A stretch of DNA of 13,795 bases from Arthrobacter sp. (lineage in GTDB: Bacteria > Actinomycetota > Actinomycetes > Actinomycetales > Micrococcaceae): NCBI GenBank assembly GCA_030146405.1, contig JASLBS010000006.1, forward strand, positions 1-13,795, given 5' to 3'. Below the pieces are notes generated by a model that did no database searches, had not been told where the DNA came from, and was given only the letters and a program-made list of their open reading frames with translations. Below, one piece after another: positions 1 through 7,447 of this stretch; within the stretch, counting starts at the first letter, position 1; every line of letters begins with the position of its first letter. Position numbers and translations under genes: made by a program.

Positions 1-2691
1 GCCTGGCTGGGGCCGGCCACCGTGTTCCCGCAGCCCGTGGGCATGGCGGCCACCTGGGACGACGGGTTGATCGAGCGGCTCGGCACGGCGACGGGCCGTG
101 AACTCCGCGCCAAGAAGACCACCCTTCCGGGTGTGGACCTCAATGTCTGGGCACCTGTGGTGAACCCACTGCGGCATCCGCTGTGGGGGCGCAACGAGGA
201 GGGGTTCTCCGAGGACCCCCACCTGACCGCACACCTGGCAGGTGCGTACTGTCGCGGGCTGAAGGGGGGTGACCCGGTGACCTGGCTGACGGTCCCCACG
301 CTCAAGCACTTCCTGGGCTACAACAACGAGGTGGACAGGAACGTGACCTCGAGCGGACTCGGCCCGAGGGTGCTCCACGAGTACGAGCTTCCTGCGTACC
401 GCTCGCCCGTCGAGGACGGCGTCGTGGGCGCGGTCATGCTCTCCTACAACCTCGTGAACGGCAGGCCAGCGCACGTCTCGGACCTGGTGGGTTCGCAGCT
501 GCGGCAGTGGCGGCACGGTGAGGACCTCACGATCGTGACCGACGCCGGGGCACCGGGATCGCTCTTCCGGGCGGAGAAGTACTTCCCGGACGGTCCTGCC
601 GCCTACGCCGCAGCACTGCGGGCCGGCGTCGACAGCTTCACGGACGACGGCCCTGATGCGGCGCCGTCGATAGCCTTCCTCACCGAGGCACTCGAGCGAG
701 GACTCATCGACGAGGCCGATGTCGACCGGGCGGTCCTGCGGCTCCTCGTCCTGCGGACCAGAACCGGTGAGTTCACGCCGGACCTCGATCCGTACGCGTC
801 GATCGGCGCCGACACCATCGGGGCACCGGCCCACGTGGAGCTGGCGCGCGAGGCCGCATCGAAGGCGGTCGTGATCCTTCGCAACGAGCCCACCGACGCA
901 CTCCTGCCCCTCGGAGCCGCACCGGGCACCATCGCCGTGATCGGCACTCTCGGTTCCCGGGTCCTGAGCGACTGGTACAGCGGGACGCTCCAGCACGAGG
1001 TCAGTATCTCGGAGGGGCTGGCCCGCCGCTACGGCGGCATCCCGGGCTGCGACGTCCTCACGGAGGAGGGTACCGACGTCGTGGCACTCCGGAGTGTCAG
1101 CACGGGTGGCTATCTGGGGGGCGACGACGCCGTCCTCGTCGCGCGTGCCCCGTTCCCTGGACCGGCCGAGTCCTTCACCCTGAAGGACTGGGGCGGTGGC
1201 GAGGTGACTCTCCGATCGGCATCGACCGGGAAGTTCGTGACGGACACGGGTGACGGCTACCTGCGGGCGGCGGCGGACCGGGTGGGTGGCTGGGTGGTCC
1301 AGGAGACCTTCCGCCTGGACCACGCCGCGGACGGCACCGTCGCACTGCAGCACGTGGCGAGCGGCAGATGGCTGCGGATCGAGACCGGCACGAGCAGTGC
1401 AGCCCTGGTCCCGGACGCCGCCACCGCGGAACGCTTCGTGCTGAGGACGCTCACCTCGGGGCACGAAGCGGCGCGGAGGGCTGCGCTGGCCGCCGACACG
1501 ACCGTGGTGGTGGTGGGCAACGACCCTCATCTGGGCGGCAGGGAGACCCTGGACCGGAGCACGCTGGAGCTCCCGCAGTCGGACCAGGAACTGGTCCGAC
1601 TCGTCCGTGAGGCGAACCCGCGGACCGTTCTGATGATCGTCTCCTCCTACCCGTACGCGCTGGGAACGCTGGCCGACACCCCCTCCATCGTCTGGACGGC
1701 CCACGGTGGGCAGGAACTCGGGAACGGCCTGGCGGACGTCCTCAGCGGGAACATCGAACCGAGCGGACGGCTGCCGCAGACCTGGTACGGCCGCGACGAG
1801 GACCTGACCGACATCCTGGACTACGACATCATCACCTCGCGCGCCACCTACCTCTACAGCAGGGCCGAGCCGCTCTTCCCGCTGGGCCACGGACTCACCT
1901 ACGGGGACATCCATTACGGGTCGATGAGCCTCGAGTCGACCGTGGACCCGGACAGGTCCGGCACGGGCGCCGCGGAGGTGACCGTCGAGGTCCACAACGC
2001 GGGGAGTCGCCCCGCCGACGAACTGGTACAGGTGTACGCGACGGCCCCGGGGCACGTCGTCGAGTTCCCCCGACGCCTCCTCGTGGGGCACCGACGGGTC
2101 ACGGTTCCGGCCGCAGGGACGAGGACGGTGACGATCACCGTTCCCCTGGAACGTCTCGCCACCTACAGCGTCGTGGAGGAACGCATGGTCGTGGAGCCGG
2201 GTACGTACTGGATCCTGGTCGGCGCCTCGGCGGAGGACCTACCGTTGTCGGCCCCGCTCGACGTGCAGGGACCGGGTAGTTCCGAGCGCCGGACCGGCCG
2301 GTGGTACCGCGCCGAGAACTTCGACTCGTGCGGCAATCTTGCGCAGGTGCCCGAGACGCCGTTGTCCGGTACCGCCGTCACCCCTGCCGCGCCGTCACGT
2401 CCCGCGTGGGCGCTCTACCGCGGCTGGAACAGGTTCACCCCTGGCACGGAGGGTTTCGTCCTGCTGGACGTGGTGTCCAGTGCCGCCTCCCGCCCTGGCA
2501 GCGGCTGCACCGTGCGCGTCGAGGTACCGGGCCCGGGCGATACGTGGATCACCGTCGGTGGGAGCACGCTGCCCTCCGGGTTCGGCGGGGAACTGCGGGT
2601 CCCTCTGGACCTCACCCTCGTCGACGATCCCCGGGCCTTTCGGCTCACGCTGCAGGGGAATGTGGTGGTCAGCCGGATCCGGGTGGGCTGA
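1..2691 (+). CDS. Glycoside hydrolase family 3 enzyme (beta-glucosidase/beta-xylosidase type), 5' partial, with beta-trefoil-like insert and C-terminal carbohydrate-binding-like domain
   Basis: The reading frame is open from the first base (AWLGPATVFPQPVGMAATWD, a GH3 N-domain motif), so the true start and any signal peptide lie left of the window; 896 residues are visible. Numbering from the first codon, the GH3 N-domain covers about 1-255, with GRNEEGFSEDP, the LKHF pair (K102/H103) and the probable nucleophile D181 in IVTDAG. The C-domain begins near 280 and is interrupted at about 360-482 by a fascin/beta-trefoil-like stretch with repeats such as VALRSVSTGGYL, VTLRSASTGKFV and VALQHVASGRWL. 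It resumes with GRETLDRSTLELP, where E515 is the likely acid/base. A fibronectin III-like domain follows (about 641-757), then a CBM6-like beta-sandwich starting YRAENFDSC (about 768-896). GH3 enzymes remove non-reducing-end beta-linked sugars. The substrate cannot be read from the sequence; neighbours suggest hemicellulose oligosaccharides. The gene converges on the reductase, 33 bases away. Confidence 0.9.
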   Translation, partial: AWLGPATVFPQPVGMAATWDDGLIERLGTATGRELRAKKTTLPGVDLNVWAPVVNPLRHPLWGRNEEGFSEDPHLTAHLAGAYCRGLKGGDPVTWLTVPTLKHFLGYNNEVDRNVTSSGLGPRVLHEYELPAYRSPVEDGVVGAVMLSYNLVNGRPAHVSDLVGSQLRQWRHGEDLTIVTDAGAPGSLFRAEKYFPDGPAAYAAALRAGVDSFTDDGPDAAPSIAFLTEALERGLIDEADVDRAVLRLLVLRTRTGEFTPDLDPYASIGADTIGAPAHVELAREAASKAVVILRNEPTDALLPLGAAPGTIAVIGTLGSRVLSDWYSGTLQHEVSISEGLARRYGGIPGCDVLTEEGTDVVALRSVSTGGYLGGDDAVLVARAPFPGPAESFTLKDWGGGEVTLRSASTGKFVTDTGDGYLRAAADRVGGWVVQETFRLDHAADGTVALQHVASGRWLRIETGTSSAALVPDAATAERFVLRTLTSGHEAARRAALAADTTVVVVGNDPHLGGRETLDRSTLELPQSDQELVRLVREANPRTVLMIVSSYPYALGTLADTPSIVWTAHGGQELGNGLADVLSGNIEPSGRLPQTWYGRDEDLTDILDYDIITSRATYLYSRAEPLFPLGHGLTYGDIHYGSMSLESTVDPDRSGTGAAEVTVEVHNAGSRPADELVQVYATAPGHVVEFPRRLLVGHRRVTVPAAGTRTVTITVPLERLATYSVVEERMVVEPGTYWILVGASAEDLPLSAPLDVQGPGSSERRTGRWYRAENFDSCGNLAQVPETPLSGTAVTPAAPSRPAWALYRGWNRFTPGTEGFVLLDVVSSAASRPGSGCTVRVEVPGPGDTWITVGGSTLPSGFGGELRVPLDLTLVDDPRAFRLTLQGNVVVSRIRVG

Positions 2692-2724
2692 GGACGGCCC
2701 CGGCGGTGGTGGTGCCCGGAGTGA

Positions 2725-3768
2725 TCAGCGGGATCGCCGTTCCTCCTGCCGCGCGAGGTCCTGCCACATCGCGTCCGGGAAGCCACGCAGGAGCCGATCC
2801 ACGTTCTGCTCCACCTCGTGAGGGGTGCGCATGCCGGCGACGACGGCCGCGACCTGCCTGTTCCTGAGCGGGAAGGCCAGCGCGGCCTCGGGTAGGGTCC
2901 GACCATGCGCCTCGACGGTGTCGGCCAGCAGATTGGCACGTTCGATCAGGGCGGTCGGTGCCGGAGCGTAGTCGTACATGGCGCCGGGGGTGGCTCGTTC
3001 GCGTGCGAGAAGACCGGAGTTGAACGCCGCGGCGATGACGACGCTGCGATCCCCCGCAGCCTCGAACACGGCGTCGGCCCCAGCCTGGTCCAGCAGGGTG
3101 TAGCGACCGGCGAGCATGGCGGTGTCGATGTCGGTGGTGCGGAGGAGATCGGTGACGGCACCGGCATCGTTGGACCCGATGCCGACCGCGCCGAGCACAC
3201 CCTCGTCGCGAAGTTCGATGAGGGCCGCCGCGCCGGTCACCGCTGCGCCTGGGATGCCGCTGACGTCCGGGTCGTGGACGTAGGCGATGTCCAGGCGGTC
3301 GAGACCCAACCGATCCAGGCTCGCCTCGATGGAGCGCAGGACGCCGTCGCGGGAGAAGTCCCATTGGCGCCGCAGGTCGCCCGGCACGGCGAAGATGTCG
3401 TCATCACGCTCGGTCGGAGGGCGCCTCGGGACGAGGAGCCTCCCCACCTTGGTGGAGACGACGAACTCCTCGCGTCGGTAGGCGGCGAGCGCGCCCCCGA
3501 GGCGCCGCTCGGAAAGACCCAGGCCGTAATGGGGGGCGGTGTCGAAATAACGGATACCGCGTTCCCAGGCCGCGGTGATCGTCCTGTGCGCCTCGTCGTC
3601 GGTGACGGGATGGAACATGTTGCCGAGACCGGCAGCACCGAATCCGAGCTCGGTCAGGCGGATGCCGGTACCCGCGACGAGTCGCTCGCGCAGCACGGGC
3701 CCTCGGGGTGGGATCGGGGAAGCGGGCGGACGGCGCGATGGCGTCTCCTGATCCGGGGACTCAGCCAA
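2725..3768 (-). CDS. Aldo/keto reductase, candidate L-fucose / D-threo-aldose 1-dehydrogenase
   Basis: This 347-residue protein has the aldo/keto reductase catalytic tetrad: D76 and Y81 in RYFDTAPHYG, K107 in STKVGR, and H165 in IAYVHDPD. These enzymes use NAD(P) in a TIM barrel in the cytoplasm. The pattern LTELGFGAAGLGN...DEAHRTITAAWERGIRYFDTAPHYGLG resembles the D-threo-aldose/L-fucose dehydrogenase branch, which oxidises L-fucose to its lactone; this assignment is inference, supported by the nearby GH95 fucosidase-family gene. It is the second gene of a minus-strand unit behind the CE7 esterase, and the two overlap by 8 bases, so translation is probably coupled. The start is uncertain. 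The longest form uses TTG at 3768 and adds a Pro-rich 24-residue leader. A GTG at 3696, with GAGGG just upstream, would begin VLRERLVAGTG, close to where the family fold begins. Confidence 0.87.
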   Translation of the reverse strand: MAESPDQETPSRRPPASPIPPRGPVLRERLVAGTGIRLTELGFGAAGLGNMFHPVTDDEAHRTITAAWERGIRYFDTAPHYGLGLSERRLGGALAAYRREEFVVSTKVGRLLVPRRPPTERDDDIFAVPGDLRRQWDFSRDGVLRSIEASLDRLGLDRLDIAYVHDPDVSGIPGAAVTGAAALIELRDEGVLGAVGIGSNDAGAVTDLLRTTDIDTAMLAGRYTLLDQAGADAVFEAAGDRSVVIAAAFNSGLLARERATPGAMYDYAPAPTALIERANLLADTVEAHGRTLPEAALAFPLRNRQVAAVVAGMRTPHEVEQNVDRLLRGFPDAMWQDLARQEERRSR

Positions 3769-4732
3769 GGAGGTCCACCAACCACGCGGCCTGGCGCGTC
3801 CACTGCAGGAACTGACCGCCCTCGTGCCCGTTGAAGGCGTAGACCTCGATGGATTTGTCGGGGCTGGCCACCCGGTTGTAGGCGGCGAAGACCGTGGACG
3901 GCAGCACGATGCCGTCCATGAGTGCTACGGAGAAGTAGGCCGGAGCGTCGATGCGCTTGGCGAAGTTCACCCCGTCGAAGTAGCTCAGGGTCTCGAAGGT
4001 CTTCTCCTCGAGCTCGCGGTGCACCGCGAGGTACCGGGTGATCTCGGTGAACGGCTCCTCCGCGGTGGCCTCGACCGCGCGGCGGAAATGGCACAGGAAC
4101 GGCACATCGGGCATGACCGCCCGGACGCCCTCCGACAGCGCCGTCGCAGCGATCGCGATCCCACCACCCTGGCTGCCACCCGTGAGGACGATGCGCGATT
4201 CGTCCACGAAATCGAGGGTCTTCACGAGATCGACGAGACGGACGGCGTCCGTGAAGAGGCGGCGGTAGTAGTAGTCCGCGGGATCCTGGATACCGCGGGT
4301 CATGAACCCCGCGACGGCAGGACCCGAACCGTGGGGGTCGGGGGTGTGCCCGCCGCCGCCCCAACCGCTGCCCTGGCCCCGCGTATCCATGAAGACATGC
4401 GCGTACCCACTGGCCGCCCACTGCAATCTCTCGCCTGCAAGACCGCGTCCACCGTTGTACCCCTGGAATTCGACGATCGTCGGCAACGGCGCGCTCGCAC
4501 CGGCCGGCCTCATCACCCAGGCTCTGATGGGCTCACCGCCGAATCCGGAGAAAGTCAGGTCGTCGATCCTGATCCCTGTGATCGGGGTGTCCACGGGAGC
4601 GAGCGTGAACCCTGCGTCAGCTCGTCGTGACTCGTCGAGCGTCGATGCCCAGAAGTCGTCGAAGTCGACGGGTTCCCGGACGTCGGGAGCGTAGGACCGC
4701 AGGGCGTCGAGGGGCAGGTCGGTGGTGGCCAT
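3761..4732 (-). CDS. Acetylxylan esterase / cephalosporin-C deacetylase family (CE7)
   Basis: The 323-residue length matches the CE7 family (about 315-325). The alpha/beta-hydrolase signatures are in order: the RGQ motif in DTRGQG (118-120), the nucleophile elbow GGSQGG (S187), the acid in ALMDGIVLPSTVFAAYN (D273), and the HE motif in NGHEGG (H303). These enzymes remove acetyl groups from small acetylated xylo- and other oligosaccharides, usually in the cytoplasm, and no signal peptide is seen. The N-terminus MATTDLPLDALRSYAP is the usual family start, which supports ATG at 4732. A GAGGTGG ribosome-site-like stretch lies rather far upstream (12-base gap). The gene is first in a unit with the aldo/keto reductase and divergent from GH95, which suggests co-regulated use of an acetylated glycan. 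Confidence 0.94.
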   Translation of the reverse strand: MATTDLPLDALRSYAPDVREPVDFDDFWASTLDESRRADAGFTLAPVDTPITGIRIDDLTFSGFGGEPIRAWVMRPAGASAPLPTIVEFQGYNGGRGLAGERLQWAASGYAHVFMDTRGQGSGWGGGGHTPDPHGSGPAVAGFMTRGIQDPADYYYRRLFTDAVRLVDLVKTLDFVDESRIVLTGGSQGGGIAIAATALSEGVRAVMPDVPFLCHFRRAVEATAEEPFTEITRYLAVHRELEEKTFETLSYFDGVNFAKRIDAPAYFSVALMDGIVLPSTVFAAYNRVASPDKSIEVYAFNGHEGGQFLQWTRQAAWLVDLLG

Positions 4733-4751
4733 GCGACTGTTCTACCACCTC

Positions 4752-4779
4752 TTGACGTTTTGTTGCAGGGCGATACAAA
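4752..4779 (+). promoter_or_regulatory. Predicted sigma-70-like promoter for the GH95 gene
   Basis: A -35 box TTGACG (4752-4757) is followed by a 16-base spacer and TACAAA (4774-4779), reading toward the GH95 gene. The resulting leader would be about 160 bases. The spacer is relatively AT-rich for this GC-rich DNA. No equally good promoter is visible on the minus strand for the CE7 unit, whose promoter must lie in the same gap. The prediction comes from sequence alone. Confidence 0.5.
4759..4779. promoter_or_regulatory. Inverted repeat, possible operator in the CE7-GH95 divergent gap
   Basis: The perfect 5-base arms TTTGT (4759-4763) and ACAAA (4775-4779) flank 11 bases, with an additional symmetric C/G pair at 4766/4772. 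The repeat covers the spacer and -10 of the predicted GH95 promoter and lies about 27 bases from the CE7 start, where a repressor could control both transcripts. No regulator gene is adjacent, and the arms are short, so this is tentative. Confidence 0.35.
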
Positions 4780-4947
4780 CTGCTCGTACAGCATCCCGGG
4801 CATCCGCGGTGGGGTGCCCTGCTGACGAGGGGAACCCGGCAGGCACTCCGCACGGGCTCCCCCGCCGCGCTGATCGCCGTCCTGTTCAATGCCCTGCAGC
4901 GCTTCTAGAGGACCGGCTCCACGGCCGGCGGAAACCGAGGATGACCG
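4780..4947 (+). other. Leader of GH95 gene; contains a start-less coding-like frame
   Basis: No start codon allows an independent gene here. The frame ending with the stop at 4912-4914 is nevertheless codon-like over its last 27 codons, nearly all ending in G or C, and gives a plausible protein C-terminus (PAALIAVLFNALQRF). It may be the remnant of a lost gene or chance. The GH95 ribosome site GAGG lies at 4937-4940. Confidence 0.3.
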
Positions 4948-7275
4948 ATGGCGATGCTCTCCTACTCGGCACCGGCCGGCACCTGGCTCGAGGCGATCCC
5001 CCTCGGCAACGGGACGTTGGGCGCAATGTGCTGGGGCGATCCATCGACGGTACGCTTCGACCTCAATGATGAGACCGCGTGGTCCGGGAGCCCGCAGAGC
5101 GAGCATCTGCAGGGTGGACCGGACGCCGCCGCGTCCCGGTCCCTGCTGGCGAACGCCCGTGAGCTCATCGCGGCAGGACACCCGGTCGAGGCCGAGGCCC
5201 ACATCACCGCACTGCAGTCCGACTACACGCAGGCGTATCTTCCCCTCGGCACGCTCGAGCTGCGGTTTCCCGCGACCACGTCGGCGCGAGGAGCCTATCG
5301 GCGTGTCCTCGACCTCGACGATGCAGTGCACACCGTCCGGTCCGGACAGCTCACGCAGCGCACCATCGTCTCGCACCCGCACGGAGTCCTCATGCACGTC
5401 GTCGACGGCCTGCCCCCTCGCACCGAGGTCGAGGTCTCGCTCACCAGTCCCCTTCGGACCATCCGACGCACGACCGACGCACTGCTCCTGCGCCTTCCGT
5501 CCGACGTCGCTCCCGGACACGAGCCCGCCTTCCCACCGGTGAGCTGGAGTGATGCACCGCAGGCGAGCCTCGAGGCGGCGATCGTCTCGCGCGTGGTGTG
5601 GGAGGAAACCGCGGACGGGAGGTCACGACTCGTGATGTTCACCGCGACCGCCACCACGTACCGGAGTCCGCTCCTCGCACCGACCGGTACGGCCGAGGAT
5701 GCTGCCGCCGAGGCATCCTCCCGTATCGATGCAGCCGTCGCGGTGGGATCGGATCACGTTCTGGCCGCGCACATCGACGACTACCGGAACCTGGCGCACC
5801 GGGTGGACCTCGATCTCGGCCCCCAGGACGACAGCACGCCCACGGACCTCCGGATCACGACCGCGGCCGGGCACCCCGGCGGGCCCCTGGCGGCAGACCC
5901 CTCGCTGGCCGCCCTGCTGTTCGACTACGGGCGCTACCTGCTGATCTCGTCGTCCCGACCCGGAGGCCTGCCGGCCACGCTGCAGGGCATCTGGAACGAC
6001 AGCATGCAGCCACCGTGGAGCTCCAACTACACCACCAATATCAACCTGCAGATGAACTACTGGGCCGCCGACGTCGTGAACCTGTCGGAGACCTCCGAGC
6101 CGCTCCTTGATTTCGTCGAGGCAATCTCCGTCAGCGGACAGAAGACCGCACGACGCCTCTACGGAGCGCGTGGTTGGGTGCTGCACCACAACTCCGACGC
6201 GTGGGCCTACAGCTCCCCGGTCGGGGCCGGCCACGGGGATCCGTCCTGGGCCTTCTGGCCGATGGCCGGACCCTGGCTCGTGCACCACCTCTCCGAGCGC
6301 ATCGGGTTCGGGGATCGCACACTGCTGCAGCGGGCCTGGCCGGTCATGCGCGGCGCAGCAGAGTTCGCCCTCGACTGGATGGTGCACCTGCCGGGCACCG
6401 TGGACTCGCCCGCGCGATGGGGGACGAGACCATCCACGTCGCCGGAGAACCGCTTCCTGCTGCCGGACGGAGGATCCGCATCGCTGAGCACCTCCAGCAC
6501 GATGGACCTGTCATTGCTGCGCGAGCTCTTCCGGACCGTCCTCGACACAGCCACCGAACTCGGCTGCTCCTCGGACCCGGTTGCTCGTGAGGTCGCAGAG
6601 CGCATCGATGCCCTGCCCGTGGCACCCCTCCCCGGTGCAGACGGAGGTCTCCGCGAGTGGTCGGACGACGCGGCCGGCGTCGATCCCCATCACCGGCACC
6701 TCAGCCACCTCTACTCGCTCTACCCCGGCTCCGCCCCCTACGACGAGGAGCGCAGGGCCGCGGCCACACGAACCCTCGTGGACCGGGGCGATGAGTCCAC
6801 CGGCTGGTCCCTCGCCTGGAAACTCGCTCTCTGGTCCCGGCTCGGGCGCCCGGACAAGGCCTCCGATCTCCTGCGCCTCCAGTTCCGTCCGGCGGGGAGC
6901 GTGAGCGGGCCCTTCGCCGGCGGCCTCTACCCGAACCTGTTCGCAGCACACCCGCCGTTCCAGATCGACGGGAATCTGGGGTTCGTCGGGGCGTTCACCG
7001 AGACCCTCGTGCAGAGTCATGAGGGTCGGATCGTGCTCCTGCCGGCGCTCCCGCCCGAGCTCGCGACCGGCAGCGTGCGCGGTCTCGTCGCGCGGCCCGG
7101 CGTGCTCATCGACCTCGAGTGGGCCGACAACGAGCTGATCTCCGCCACCCTCACCGCCCGGGATGCTGCACTGGAGGTGTCGGTGGGCTACCGCGAGCAG
7201 GACCTCACGCTGCACATCGACACCAAAGGCACACGTCTTCCTGCGTCCGCGTTCTGCGGAGCAGGAGGACCGTAG
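4948..7275 (+). CDS. Glycoside hydrolase family 95, alpha-L-fucosidase (or alpha-L-galactosidase)
   Basis: This 775-residue protein carries the GH95 layout. The N-terminal beta-domain opens with IPLGNGTLGAMCWG and LNDETAWSGSP, and an (alpha/alpha)6-barrel contains the key motifs. TTNINLQMNYW holds N364 and N366, TSPENRF holds E500, REWSDD and HHRHLSHLYSLYPG follow, then WSLAWKLALWSRL, and QIDGNLGFVGAF holds D674. By order and spacing these match the Asn pair, acid Glu and Asp reported for Bifidobacterium AfcA; that mapping is from memory. GH95 enzymes invert configuration and remove terminal alpha-1,2-linked L-fucose, while some members prefer L-galactose. No signal peptide is present, so it probably acts on imported oligosaccharides, for example from xyloglucan. 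ATG 4948 has GAGG seven bases upstream; an ATG at 4941 is in another frame. It is divergent from CE7 and convergent with the MFS exporter. Confidence 0.94.
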   Translation: MAMLSYSAPAGTWLEAIPLGNGTLGAMCWGDPSTVRFDLNDETAWSGSPQSEHLQGGPDAAASRSLLANARELIAAGHPVEAEAHITALQSDYTQAYLPLGTLELRFPATTSARGAYRRVLDLDDAVHTVRSGQLTQRTIVSHPHGVLMHVVDGLPPRTEVEVSLTSPLRTIRRTTDALLLRLPSDVAPGHEPAFPPVSWSDAPQASLEAAIVSRVVWEETADGRSRLVMFTATATTYRSPLLAPTGTAEDAAAEASSRIDAAVAVGSDHVLAAHIDDYRNLAHRVDLDLGPQDDSTPTDLRITTAAGHPGGPLAADPSLAALLFDYGRYLLISSSRPGGLPATLQGIWNDSMQPPWSSNYTTNINLQMNYWAADVVNLSETSEPLLDFVEAISVSGQKTARRLYGARGWVLHHNSDAWAYSSPVGAGHGDPSWAFWPMAGPWLVHHLSERIGFGDRTLLQRAWPVMRGAAEFALDWMVHLPGTVDSPARWGTRPSTSPENRFLLPDGGSASLSTSSTMDLSLLRELFRTVLDTATELGCSSDPVAREVAERIDALPVAPLPGADGGLREWSDDAAGVDPHHRHLSHLYSLYPGSAPYDEERRAAATRTLVDRGDESTGWSLAWKLALWSRLGRPDKASDLLRLQFRPAGSVSGPFAGGLYPNLFAAHPPFQIDGNLGFVGAFTETLVQSHEGRIVLLPALPPELATGSVRGLVARPGVLIDLEWADNELISATLTARDAALEVSVGYREQDLTLHIDTKGTRLPASAFCGAGGP

Positions 7276-7381
7276 CCACCGAGGCATGGTGATCTCCCGT
7301 CCACGGTGACCTGCCGCCCTCGAGGTGAAGGGTCGGCGACCTGCGCTCCGGGGCCGGGCCACACCCCTGACCCAGGACGAC

Positions 7382-7413
7382 GACAGGCCGCCGGGTTCTC
7401 CCGACGGCCTGTC
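7382..7413. terminator. Strong hairpin between convergent GH95 and MFS genes, probable bidirectional terminator
   Basis: The arms GACAGGCCG (7382-7390) and CGGCCTGTC (7405-7413) pair perfectly. After one C/A mismatch the stem continues with CGGG/CCCG and closes on a TTCT loop, giving 13 paired positions. The hairpin lies 107 bases after the GH95 stop and 35 bases after the exporter stop. Neither side has a U-tract, as is common for actinobacterial terminators. The rest of 7276-7447 shows nothing coding. Confidence 0.75.
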
Positions 7414-7447
7414 CTGCTCTCCCTACGGCCGGTGCACCCGGCAGGGA

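Noticed and set aside
2692..2724. Possible terminator between GH3 and the aldo/keto reductase
   Set aside because: Only short CCGG self-complementary pieces are present; no stable stem is visible in the 33-base gap.
3654..4421. 255-codon minus-strand frame inside the CE7 gene
   Set aside because: It is an out-of-frame shadow of CE7, and its translation is Arg/Gly/Pro-rich low complexity; the CE7 frame has all catalytic motifs.
4555..5520. 321-codon minus-strand frame across the CE7 start, the divergent gap and the GH95 start
   Set aside because: It overlaps two well-supported genes and the predicted promoter, and its translation shows no domain.
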